Below are positions 1 through 7,383 of a DNA stretch of 8,675 nucleotides, piece after piece. The notes under the pieces are model-generated. The model worked only from the letters and a program-made list of their open reading frames with translations, searched no databases and was not told where the DNA came from. Source of the stretch: JAAYLC01 sp964636665 (lineage in GTDB: Bacteria; Bacteroidota; Bacteroidia; Flavobacteriales; Flavobacteriaceae); the NCBI GenBank assembly GCA_964636665.1, contig CAZWVT010000068.1, positions 1 through 8,675 on the forward strand, written 5' to 3'. Position 1 is the stretch's first letter; each line of letters opens with the position of its first letter. Position numbers and translations under genes: made by a program.

Positions 1-114
1 CCTTCACGCATTTCGCCTCACGCCCAAAAAACTTTCAATTAAAAAACTACGAATGCATACAAATGCCTTTTATTGAGAAAATTGACAAAAATTGATAACA
101 TTTGCTAAAACTAA

Positions 115-420
115 TTAATTTGGAAGAGTTTTGTCCGAGTCTCCTTCGAGAATAAAACCAGTCATTATTCCAAAAATCGACCTTTTCTGAAACAACCCTC
201 GAAGCGAACTCGAAGACGGGTAGGAAAAAAGTCTGGAACCCGTATTGTATCTGGGTTTGCTGAAGATGGAAAAGATGGAATTACTGTGGAATTTTGAGAA
301 AATTCGAGGATTACATCAAATTTAACGCCAAGAACTTATGAAAAATAATGAGTGGGAAGCGGGAAAACTTTAACGAATGGAGGTGATTGCTTACACATAT
401 TTCCTCAACCAATTGTGTGC
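115..420 (+). pseudogene. Possible decayed reading frame of unknown origin
   Basis: Frame 1 is open from 115 to a TGA at 295-297 (60 codons) but has no ATG; it reads in part SFVRVSFENKTSHYSKN and later SGTRIVSGFAEDGKDG. After further stops near 346 the same frame reads GKTLTNGGDCLHIF around 361-402. The stretch is richer in G and C than the AT-rich DNA around it and carries CTCGAAG twice (198-204, 209-215) plus the inverted copy CTTCGAG (144-150). This could be a worn gene remnant or a structured non-coding element. I do not recognise the protein family and assign no function. The lack of a start codon and the several in-frame stops argue against an intact gene. Confidence 0.25.
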
Positions 421-462
421 AACTTATTAAAACGATTCTGAAGAGATAATCTCTATTCTTTT

Positions 463-501
463 TTAAATTTAACCTGCTTGCTGATATCTAAGCAAATTTA
501 A
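463..501. repeat. Inverted repeat with AT-rich arms
   Basis: TTAAATTT (463-470) pairs with AAATTTAA (494-501), and just inside, GCTT (476-479) pairs with AAGC (490-493). A five-base bulge (471-475) lies on the left side and a ten-base loop at 480-489. No T-run follows, so a terminator is not supported. It lies about 170 bases upstream of the methyltransferase-nuclease gene. Confidence 0.35.
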
Positions 502-562
502 TTTCCATCTCTTAAAAGTGTTGAATTATAATTAACAAAATTTTAAAAATTCAGGTTAAATT
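466..562. repeat. Perfect 11-bp inverted repeat upstream of the R-M operon
   Basis: AATTTAACCTG at 466-476 is the exact reverse complement of CAGGTTAAATT at 552-562, with 75 bases between. The left arm overlaps the left arm of the smaller repeat at 463-501, so the two pairings exclude each other. It could be a protein-binding pair, a folded leader if transcription starts further upstream, or the trace of a mobile element. The sequence does not decide between these. Confidence 0.4.
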
Positions 563-638
563 ATTATAATTGCGTGTGTAAATTAATTAAGCAGACTGAC
601 AAAAGTGTTGATATAAAAGACCTTAATAACAGTCGAGT

Positions 639-646
639 TAACTTTG
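639..646 (+). promoter_or_regulatory. Bacteroidota-type -7 promoter element (TAACTTTG)
   Basis: TAACTTTG matches the Bacteroidota -7 consensus TAnnTTTG exactly and is the only full match I found on the + strand of the first 667 bases. It would place the transcript start near 652 and give a short A-rich leader of about 15 bases before the ATG at 668. The -33 element is poor: the nearest TTG is at 608-610, some 28 bases upstream instead of the usual 19-21. The call therefore rests on the -7 match and its position. Confidence 0.4.
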
Positions 647-667
647 TTACTATAAAACAAAAAATAA

Positions 668-2575
668 ATGGCAAAAAAAGAGGTGTTGACAGACTTTTGG
701 GTCTATGAATTACTAAAAGAAGCAAACATAGACCTACACCCACAAGGAAGCAACATAAAAGAAATTGACGAAGCACTAAAAACAGCTTCAAAAGCAGGAA
801 CAGGAAAAGTGGGTTTTCCTGAATATTGCGGAGTTGTCAAAGATTTTTTACTTGTCATCGAAAACAAAGCAGATGTTTCTTTTCACATCAAACGAAACGA
901 TAAAGATTTGGTTTGTGACCAGATTGGTAACGTGAGAAACAATGCTGTAAACGGAGCATTATTTTACGGCTTACATTTATCAAAAAATACAACTTACAAA
1001 AAGATAATCGCTTTTGGAGTTTCGGGTAACGAAAAGCGACATAAAATTTCTCCGATTTTCATCAACGAAAGAGGCGAATACAAAGAGTTGGAAGACGTTG
1101 AAACTTTTACACTTTTCAACGAAAAAAACATTGATGAATACTACACAAAAAACATTCTCAAAGAGCAAACACCAGAAGAAAAAACAACCGAAGAAATTCT
1201 GAAAGATGCAAAAAATCTTCACGAAGATTTGCGGAATTATGGCAGTATTCAAGACAAAGATAAGCCCTTAATCGTTTCGGGAATTTTGTTGGCATTGCGT
1301 GAAATGGAATACAAAGGTTTCAGCATTGAAAGTTTAACAGGCGACCAAACAACAACAGACGGTGAGAAAATCTACGAAGCAATTGAGAAAAATTTAAAAC
1401 GTGCTAATGTTGCACCGCAAGTCAAAAAAGACAAATTATTGAGCCAATTTTTGGTTATTAAAGACACCAAAGCGATTAACGAAGTCAACGAATATTTAAG
1501 CAAAACTCCGTTAAAACATTACACCGAGTTTTTATACGAAAATATTTACAAAAACATCAAGTACATTCAATCTGCCGAAGATTATTTAGGTCGGTTTTAT
1601 GGAGAATTTATGTCTTATTCAGGTGGAGACGGACAAAATTTAGGTATCGTCCTCACACCAAAACATATTACGGAATTATTTTGCGATTTAGCAGAACTGA
1701 AGCCAACCGACAAAGTTTTTGACCCTTGTTGTGGAACCGGTGGATTTTTAATTGCAGCTATGCACGATATGTTGCAAAAAACAGACGACCAAAGACAACA
1801 AGCTGACATCAGAAAAAATCAATTGCACGGATTAGAATTACAGCCTTATATGTTTACAATTGCAACAACCAATATGATTTTGCGAGGAGACGGAAAAAGC
1901 AATTTGGAACAAGAAGATTTTTTAAAACAAAATCCCGCTCAACTACAGTTAAAAGGTTGCACAATCGGAATGATGAACCCACCCTACTCAATGGGAAGCA
2001 AAGGAAATCCAAGTTTATACGAAATCAATTTTACAGAGCATTTGCTCAATTCCATTGTTGCTGACGGAAAAGTTATCGTGATTGTTCCACAATCTTCAAT
2101 GACAGGAAAATCAAAAGAAGAACAAGCGATAAAAGAAAATATTTTAAAACATCACACTTTGGAAGGTGTTATAACGCTGAACAAAAATACATTTTACGGT
2201 GTTGGGACAAATCCTTGTATTGCAGTTTTTACCGCAGGAGTTCCGCATTACAAAGACAAAGAAGTAAAGTTTATCAACTTTGAAAAAGACGGTTTTGAAG
2301 TGCAAAAACACCGTGGATTGGTAGAAACAATCGAAGCAAAAGACAAAAAGCAACATTTGCTTGATGTTTGGTTTGACCGATTGGAAGCTGAAACAAAATT
2401 TTGCGTAAAAACCACGATTGAACCCGAAGATGAATGGTTACACTCGTTTTATTACTTCAATGACGAAATCCCAACCGAAGCCGATTTTGCTAAAACAATA
2501 GGCGATTATTTAACTTTTGAGTTCAGTATGATAATGCAAGGTCGTGAATATCTGTTTGACAACGAAAAAAACTAA
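668..2575 (+). CDS. BcgI-type fused restriction nuclease / N6-adenine DNA methyltransferase (RM subunit)
   Basis: This 635-aa protein combines cleavage and methylation, and would act with the specificity subunit encoded 3 bases downstream. Residues about 1-150 look like a PD-(D/E)XK nuclease: E52, D59, then E65-x-K67 in KDFLLVIENKAD. A helical linker spans about 165-300. The methyltransferase covers about 300-560, with the TP motif at 330-331, SAM-binding DPCCGTGGF at 352-360 and catalytic NPPY at 437-440, the gamma-class order for N6-adenine. BcgI A subunit is of nearly the same length (about 637 aa) and has this fused design; a plain HsdM lacks the N-terminal nuclease. The ATG is directly preceded by an in-frame TAA (665-667), so no earlier start exists. 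The leader is A-rich with no Shine-Dalgarno. All motifs look intact. The family call is strong; the recognition sequence and cut pattern cannot be read from the sequence. Confidence 0.88.
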   Translation: MAKKEVLTDFWVYELLKEANIDLHPQGSNIKEIDEALKTASKAGTGKVGFPEYCGVVKDFLLVIENKADVSFHIKRNDKDLVCDQIGNVRNNAVNGALFYGLHLSKNTTYKKIIAFGVSGNEKRHKISPIFINERGEYKELEDVETFTLFNEKNIDEYYTKNILKEQTPEEKTTEEILKDAKNLHEDLRNYGSIQDKDKPLIVSGILLALREMEYKGFSIESLTGDQTTTDGEKIYEAIEKNLKRANVAPQVKKDKLLSQFLVIKDTKAINEVNEYLSKTPLKHYTEFLYENIYKNIKYIQSAEDYLGRFYGEFMSYSGGDGQNLGIVLTPKHITELFCDLAELKPTDKVFDPCCGTGGFLIAAMHDMLQKTDDQRQQADIRKNQLHGLELQPYMFTIATTNMILRGDGKSNLEQEDFLKQNPAQLQLKGCTIGMMNPPYSMGSKGNPSLYEINFTEHLLNSIVADGKVIVIVPQSSMTGKSKEEQAIKENILKHHTLEGVITLNKNTFYGVGTNPCIAVFTAGVPHYKDKEVKFINFEKDGFEVQKHRGLVETIEAKDKKQHLLDVWFDRLEAETKFCVKTTIEPEDEWLHSFYYFNDEIPTEADFAKTIGDYLTFEFSMIMQGREYLFDNEKN

Positions 2576-2578
2576 ACT

Positions 2579-3655
2579 ATGGAATTGACAAACAGAGAAT
2601 GGGAAGAGTTTTTTATTACTGATATTGCTGAAATTATATCAGGTCAAGACATTTACGAAAAGGAAAGAATAAAAGGAGAAACACCCTATATTTCTGCAAC
2701 TGCAAATGTAAACGGTATTGGCTATTTTGTTGGTAATACCAATAAAACTCTTGAAAGAAATTGTTTATCTGTAAATAGAAATGGTTCTGTCGGATATTCA
2801 TTTTTTCACCCTTACGAAGCCCTGTTCTCTAACGACTGTAGAAAGTTAAGATTAAAGTTTCCTGATAAATATGTTGGAATATTTATCTCTCACATAATTA
2901 CAAGACAAAAAGAAAAATATGGATATGGCTATAAAATGGGAACAGAAAGATTGAAACGCCAAAAAATCTTACTTCCTGTAAATTCACAAGGTAAACCCGA
3001 TTATGACTTTATGAAAAGCTATATGCAACAAAAAGAAACCGAACTTTTGGAAGCATATAAAAATCATCTTTTAACGTTGAAACCAAGCGAAAAATTAAAA
3101 TCAGAAATTGAGTGGAAAGAGTTTAAAATTGGAACTGTTTTTAATATTTCAACAGGAGCACTTTTACCAAAAGACCTTTTAAAAAAAGGGAAAACCGCAA
3201 GACTTACCGCGACTGACAATAACAACGGAATTTTTGATTTTTATGAAAACGTTAAACACAAAAATTATCGTGTATTGACAAATTTTATTTCTATTTCATT
3301 TTTAGGTAGTGTGTTTTACCATCCATATACAGCAAGTCTTGATATGAAAATTCACGCTGTTCAAATTCCAAACTTTGAATTAAACAGATATGTTGCAGAA
3401 TTTTTGGTGCTTTGCTTCAAAAGGATGGCTTCGGGATTTTCTTATGGGGACCAACTTTCAAGTACAGATTTACCAAAGAAACGAATCTTATTACCAACAA
3501 ACGACAATGGTCAACCCGACTACGTTTATATGGAAAACTATATGAAAGCATTGGAATACGAAAAACTAAAACAATACTTGGACTACAAGAAAATTACGGA
3601 AGAAAAAGAATTGAGTTTGGCTGCTGAATTTTCGGGAGAGTATAAGAAGGATTAA
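2579..3655 (+). CDS. BcgI-type specificity (S) subunit with two target recognition domains
   Basis: This 358-aa protein would choose the DNA target for the nuclease-methyltransferase encoded just upstream (3-base gap, clearly one operon). It is built as two related halves. Half one opens with REWEEFFITDIAEIISG (residues 6-22) and half two with EWKEFKIGTVFNISTG (178-193). Each half ends in a conserved coiled-coil-like block: KILLPVNSQGKPDY (129-142) and RILLPTNDNGQPDY (302-315), each followed by a charged helix. Between these lie the two variable recognition domains (about 23-127 and 194-300), which differ from each other, so the target should be an asymmetric two-part site. BcgI B subunit is about 341 aa, close to this length. 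No frameshift or truncation is seen. The specific bases recognised cannot be predicted by eye. Confidence 0.87.
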   Translation: MELTNREWEEFFITDIAEIISGQDIYEKERIKGETPYISATANVNGIGYFVGNTNKTLERNCLSVNRNGSVGYSFFHPYEALFSNDCRKLRLKFPDKYVGIFISHIITRQKEKYGYGYKMGTERLKRQKILLPVNSQGKPDYDFMKSYMQQKETELLEAYKNHLLTLKPSEKLKSEIEWKEFKIGTVFNISTGALLPKDLLKKGKTARLTATDNNNGIFDFYENVKHKNYRVLTNFISISFLGSVFYHPYTASLDMKIHAVQIPNFELNRYVAEFLVLCFKRMASGFSYGDQLSSTDLPKKRILLPTNDNGQPDYVYMENYMKALEYEKLKQYLDYKKITEEKELSLAAEFSGEYKKD

Positions 3656-3724
3656 TATTTTTTCATGAGATGGGAAAGAGATTATTTAAACGCTTAATAG
3701 TTGGAATTCAATATTATTCCTGCA

Positions 3725-3796
3725 TATATGCTACTTCCCATTTCCTATGCCAAGGTTAAGCTGATTTAAGTTTGTTTTTTCTTTCGGTAGCATATA
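3725..3796. repeat. Perfect 10-bp inverted repeat, long spacer
   Basis: TATATGCTAC at 3725-3734 is the exact reverse complement of GTAGCATATA at 3787-3796; 52 bases lie between. The left arm also sits in a ten-base palindrome, GCATATATGC (3722-3731). The spacer is too long for an ordinary terminator. It may be a remnant of an element end or a chance pairing in AT-rich DNA. Confidence 0.35.
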
Positions 3797-3857
3797 GCTC
3801 GATAGGTTTTTGTTTTATATTTTGAAAAAACTCCTTCCTTTCTTTTTATATCTATTG

Positions 3858-3888
3858 GGTTAAAGTTACACATTTTTGAAACTTAACC
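3858..3888. repeat. Inverted repeat GGTTAAAGTT / AACTTAACC
   Basis: The arms are 3858-3867 and 3880-3888 with a 12-base loop and one bulged base. No T-run follows on either strand. The next bases (TGACCTCAATTTTGGGG, 3891-3907) resemble the kind of end seen in some insertion sequences, but no matching second end or transposase is present in the window. Confidence 0.35.
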
Positions 3889-4016
3889 ACTGACCTCAAT
3901 TTTGGGGAGTATGATACCCATATATCTCCACCTAAAAAAAGAGAATGAAAACGAAATACAGAATCCATAATCAACTACGACTTCTATTCCTCCTCTACGG
4001 AAAATGCCCCTCCAAT

Positions 4017-6440
4017 TTAGCCCGAAAGATTGTCAATCGCTTCTTCCATATCGATTCCATTTCCCAGAATCGGCCGATATAAATCGCCCAGCTTTTCCAG
4101 TCGTGGTTGGAGGGTTTTTATGGTGAAATCCTGAATTTGCAATCCGGGTTTCACTTCTTTCCACAACAGTGGAGCGGAGACCGGTGCGCCCTTTCTGGGT
4201 CGTACGCAATAGGGAGCAGCTAAAGTTTGTCCGCGACGGTTTTGAAGAAAATCCAAATAGATTCTACCCTTGCGTTTGTTTAAAGTCCGTTCCATTGTGG
4301 TGAGCTTGGGAAGTCGTTCTTTCACGTAATAACAAAGCAGCTTTGTAAAATTCCGGGCTTCTTCATAGCTGTATTTATTGCCTAAAGGAATGTAAATATG
4401 GATTCCCGATGAGCCTGAAGTCTTTGGATAGCCTTCAATCTTTGCCAACTCCAGAACTTCTTTTATCGCAAGAGCGACTTCAATTACCTCCTCAAAAGTG
4501 TTCTTCGACGATGGATCGATGTCAATTACCGAATAAGTAGGATGCTCCAAATGATGAATGGTTGAATTCCAAGGATTGATTTCAATGCAGCCCAAATTGG
4601 CCATATAAAGTAAAGTAGCCTCATTTTGACAGAGCATATAATCAATTTCCTTTTTCGAGGATTTTGAATAAACTTTAAAAGTCTCTATCCACTCCGGCAG
4701 GGTTTGATGATCTTTTTGATAAAACGACGGTTTGTCGATTCCGTTGGGATGGCGTTGCAAATTCTGCGGTCGATCTTTGAGATAAGAAAGAATATAATCC
4801 GAAATGTGTAAATAATAATCTATCAAGTCATATTTGGTGTAACCCGCATCCGGCCAATAAATTTTGTCGAGATTGGTGACCGGAACGTGAATACCATCTA
4901 TTTCCAACGTGGAAGATGAGCTATTGCTTTTAAAATCAGTCGGTTTTTCTAAATCCTGAGGAACAATTTCCATTACTTCCTTATCGTTTCGAAGTCCTTT
5001 ATAAACCGGATGTCGCATTTTCCCGCTGTTAGTCCATTCGGAAAATTTAACCTCACAAATAAGTTCCGGTTTCATCCAATGTGGCGTTCTTCCCTTTAGT
5101 TGAATTTTTTCGCCAAATGGATTCTCAGAAGTTTCCAGACTTTTAAATCTTTTGAGCAATTGTTTTTGTTCGGAAGCAGAAAACCCGGAACCGCAATTGC
5201 CTACATAAGTGAGTTTTCCGTTGCGATACATTCCCAAAATCAGCGAACCGAATATGGAGCCGCCGGTATTGGAATCGGTGTATCCGCAGATAATTGCTTC
5301 TTCCGAGTTGATGCTTTTTATCTTTAACCAATTTTCACTTCGGTAGCCGGGAACATAAATTGAATCTGCTTTTTTGGCCATTACGCCTTCCATTCCAGCA
5401 TCAGTGGCGCGTTTATAAAGTGTAAGACCCATGGCTTCTATATGGTTGCAATACAATACATTTTCTAATCCCTCTAAAATTTCCGGCAACAGACTTTTTC
5501 GTTCCACCAAAGGAAGTGAAATGGTGTCTATTCCGTTTAAATGAAGCAAATCAAAAACATAATATTTGAGTTCGCCCTTTATTTTTTCAGAATCGTACTT
5601 TTGAAGTTTTTGAAAATCCGTTTTTCCATTTTTATCCATTACGACCACTTCGCCATCCAAAATACAGTCAAAGGGAATTTGCTTCAATTCCTCGGCAATG
5701 GCTGCAAATTTTTTGTTGTATGAAATCCCGTTTCGGGAATAGATTTCTACCTTTCCATCCTTACTATTTGTCATTACCCGATATCCGTCCCATTTCAATT
5801 CGAAAACCCAGTCGGGGTCTTTAAAAATCTTTTTTGTGGAACGGGCTAACATGGGTTTTATAAACTCATTCGGATTGAGTGCTTTAATTTTCCCTTGACC
5901 GACATCTTTGGGAGCTTCTGCGAAAACTTCGGCGTCATAATCCAAGTCTGTGGAATAGCTGTCGGTTTTCTTGATAAGAAGCCACTGATTCTTTTTATCT
6001 CCTCTTTGGGTATGGATCAATGCGAAACTGCCTTTTATTTTATTTCCGAAGAATTCAATTTTCAAATCCCCTTTTTCGAGCTGTTTAACGGGATTGATTC
6101 CTTCTTTGCTTTCCGTAATCTGATAAGTGCCTTCATCCCAAATATCCATCACGCCGGCGCCGTAATTTCCTTTGGGAATAATCCCTTGGAAAGTGAGGTA
6201 TTTTACGGGGTGATCCTCGGTTCTAATCGCCAGCCGTTTGTCTTTCGGATTCATTGAAGGTCCTTTGGGTACGGCCCAGCTTTTTAAAACCCCTTCCATT
6301 TCTAATCGAAGATCGTAATGAAGCCGGCTCGCCTGATGACGCTGAATCACAAACCGATGTGCCCCTTCCTTGTCCAATATCCCTTTTGGTTCAGAAGTTT
6401 TATCAAATTTTCGTTTTCTTTTGTATTCTTCTAACGGCAA
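4017..6440 (-). CDS. ligD: LigD, multifunctional ATP-dependent DNA ligase of NHEJ (PE-LIG-POL)
   Basis: LigD trims, fills and seals double-strand breaks held by Ku. The 807-aa protein has three domains in the Pseudomonas order. Phosphoesterase, about 1-165: H35, H41, D43 and R45 in QRHQASRLHYDLRLE, plus H77 and Y81. Ligase, about 190-500: catalytic K216 in ELKWDGYR, then SRNG 235-238, E264 in LDGEVVV, EGVMAKK 351-357 and WLKIK 371-375. Primase-like polymerase, about 512-800: D640 and D642 in VIDIDPS, SGSSGIHIYIPL 675-686 and D730 in RIYLDFLQNRRG. All key residues are present, and the length is close to Pseudomonas LigD (about 840). The start is a TTG at 6440: the codon before it is ATT and the one before that is the ku stop TAG. 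The first internal ATG (residue 48) lies after the phosphoesterase active-site residues, so it cannot be the start. Translation is probably coupled to ku. Confidence 0.96.
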   Translation of the reverse strand: MPLEEYKRKRKFDKTSEPKGILDKEGAHRFVIQRHQASRLHYDLRLEMEGVLKSWAVPKGPSMNPKDKRLAIRTEDHPVKYLTFQGIIPKGNYGAGVMDIWDEGTYQITESKEGINPVKQLEKGDLKIEFFGNKIKGSFALIHTQRGDKKNQWLLIKKTDSYSTDLDYDAEVFAEAPKDVGQGKIKALNPNEFIKPMLARSTKKIFKDPDWVFELKWDGYRVMTNSKDGKVEIYSRNGISYNKKFAAIAEELKQIPFDCILDGEVVVMDKNGKTDFQKLQKYDSEKIKGELKYYVFDLLHLNGIDTISLPLVERKSLLPEILEGLENVLYCNHIEAMGLTLYKRATDAGMEGVMAKKADSIYVPGYRSENWLKIKSINSEEAIICGYTDSNTGGSIFGSLILGMYRNGKLTYVGNCGSGFSASEQKQLLKRFKSLETSENPFGEKIQLKGRTPHWMKPELICEVKFSEWTNSGKMRHPVYKGLRNDKEVMEIVPQDLEKPTDFKSNSSSSTLEIDGIHVPVTNLDKIYWPDAGYTKYDLIDYYLHISDYILSYLKDRPQNLQRHPNGIDKPSFYQKDHQTLPEWIETFKVYSKSSKKEIDYMLCQNEATLLYMANLGCIEINPWNSTIHHLEHPTYSVIDIDPSSKNTFEEVIEVALAIKEVLELAKIEGYPKTSGSSGIHIYIPLGNKYSYEEARNFTKLLCYYVKERLPKLTTMERTLNKRKGRIYLDFLQNRRGQTLAAPYCVRPRKGAPVSAPLLWKEVKPGLQIQDFTIKTLQPRLEKLGDLYRPILGNGIDMEEAIDNLSG

Positions 6441-6443
6441 AAT

Positions 6444-7220
6444 CTATGAAGCTTTGGTTTTCTTTTTCTTTTCAAGACTGGCCTTAAGTTTCGCCATGAG
6501 GTCACTTGCTTTGGTTGGGGTGGTGTCTACTTTTTTTGCTTTTGTCTTTTTACCTTTAGCCTTATTGTTTATTATTTTCATCAACTGTTTGTTGTAAACA
6601 TCTTTGTACTTATCCAATTTAAAGGGTTCGGAATAGTTTTCAATCAAGGTTAGCGCCATATCCACTTCTTTTTTAGAAACCTTGGTTGACGGTAATTTTA
6701 AATCGGAAGGGTCGCGGATTTCATCGGCAAAACGAATGACATGAAGTACGAGCGCATCTTTATGAACTCCAACCAGGCTAAGGTTTTCTTTTTGCCGCAT
6801 GACGAAAGTCGCAACGCCCATCTTTTTTGTTTTTTTAAGCGCATCCCGCAGGAGGTTGTAACTTTTGCCTCCCTCCTTTTGCGGCTCTAAAAAATATGGT
6901 TTTTTAAAGAGTAAATCGCTCACTTCTTTATCATCGACAAACTCTTCGATATCGATGGTTTTGCTTTTTTTCATATTGGCGCTTTCAAAATCTTCATCTT
7001 CCAAAATGATATAGGAATCGTCTTTCTTAAAACCTTTTACGATGTCTTTCCATTCGACTTCCTTTCCGGTATTTTCATTCACTCTTTTATAGCGAATACG
7101 CGCGTTGTCGTTGACGTCAAGCATATCCAAGTCCAGCCGCCTTTCTTCCGATGCGCTGTACATTTTTATGGGAATTGACACCAGACCAAAACTAATCGAG
7201 CCGTTCCATATTGATTTCAT
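6444..7220 (-). CDS. ku: Ku, DNA-end-binding protein of bacterial NHEJ
   Basis: Bacterial Ku forms a homodimeric ring on broken DNA ends and recruits LigD, encoded directly downstream. At 258 aa it has normal length. The N-terminus, SIWNGSISFGLVSIPIKMYS (residues 3-22), is the family signature. The core holds LVLHVIRFADEIRDP (157-171), a well conserved Ku block. The C-terminus is lysine-rich (218-230 and 251-256) around DLMAKLKASLEK (240-251), the kind of tail that contacts LigD and DNA in bacterial Ku. The ATG at 7218-7220 is the natural start, since the family signature begins two residues later. The gene ends in TAG (6444-6446), in the same frame as ligD and two codons upstream of its TTG start. 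An 18-bp palindrome lies 11 bases upstream of the ATG. Confidence 0.97.
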   Translation of the reverse strand: MKSIWNGSISFGLVSIPIKMYSASEERRLDLDMLDVNDNARIRYKRVNENTGKEVEWKDIVKGFKKDDSYIILEDEDFESANMKKSKTIDIEEFVDDKEVSDLLFKKPYFLEPQKEGGKSYNLLRDALKKTKKMGVATFVMRQKENLSLVGVHKDALVLHVIRFADEIRDPSDLKLPSTKVSKKEVDMALTLIENYSEPFKLDKYKDVYNKQLMKIINNKAKGKKTKAKKVDTTPTKASDLMAKLKASLEKKKKTKAS

Positions 7221-7231
7221 AGCGAATTTTT

Positions 7232-7249
7232 TGTTTTAAATTTAAAACA
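7232..7249. promoter_or_regulatory. 18-bp perfect palindrome upstream of ku, possible operator
   Basis: TGTTTTAAATTTAAAACA reads the same on both strands and ends 11 bases before the ku start codon. A near copy lies at 7384-7398 in the same intergenic region. The place and symmetry suit a dimeric regulator or an mRNA hairpin at the ku ribosome-binding region. AT-rich DNA yields such palindromes more easily than average, so the role is inference. Confidence 0.4.
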
Positions 7250-7383
7250 TCATATCGTTACGAGCGTTGGGTTTCACTATATTTTAACCATAAGCGAAAA
7301 CACAAATTTCTACCAATGAAAATGATTTCGACATGTTTGAACATAATGCAGGTTTGTTCTGTTAATGAAAAGTTAGGATGGTT

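Larger units (their letters stand above)
1..667. other. Gene-free left flank of the restriction-modification operon
   Basis: No intact gene is visible on either strand. Frame 3 is open from the window edge to a TGA at 93-95 (30 codons), which could be the tail of a gene that starts outside the window, but it has no recognisable motif. The centre holds the possible decayed frame at 115-420. The stretch 440-640 is very AT-rich and contains inverted repeats. The right end holds the promoter-like site at 639-646. Confidence 0.5.
3656..4016. other. Convergent intergenic region with inverted repeats
   Basis: This stretch separates the 3' ends of the specificity gene (+) and ligD (-). It contains two inverted repeats (3725-3796 and 3858-3888) and T-rich runs, but I see no stem followed by a T-run good enough to call a terminator for either gene. 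Short frames here (45 codons on + at 3945-4082, 35 codons on - at 3873-3766) have no recognisable motif. Confidence 0.5.

Noticed and set aside
1..95. Open frame from the left edge to TGA at 93-95
   Set aside because: Thirty codons with no motif; other frames here are also open for a similar length, so a gene tail cannot be supported.
216..243. ACGGGT / ACCCGT hairpin considered as a tRNA or other RNA gene
   Set aside because: Only six paired bases with a 16-base loop; no tRNA arms or CCA-end layout around it.
442..454. AGAGATAATCTCT followed by a T-rich stretch as a terminator
   Set aside because: The usable stem is only four to five pairs, and no convincing gene ends just before it.
980..1252. 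90-codon open frame on the - strand inside the nuclease-methyltransferase gene
   Set aside because: Phenylalanine-rich mirror of AAA/GAA codons of the real gene; no start context or motif.
3181..3187. A7 run in the specificity gene as a phase-variation switch
   Set aside because: Seven A is common in AT-rich coding DNA and shorter than typical slippage tracts; the frame is intact.
3766..3873. 35-codon - strand frame rich in lysine downstream of ligD
   Set aside because: Short, AT-driven composition, overlaps inverted repeats, no family resemblance.
3945..4082. 45-codon + strand frame starting with ATG, overlapping the 3' end of ligD
   Set aside because: Half of it is antisense to ligD and it has no recognisable domain; length is within chance.
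5895..6257. 120-codon open frame on the + strand
   Set aside because: It lies wholly inside ligD on the other strand, whose domains and catalytic residues are unmistakable; the opposite frame has no family-like motif.
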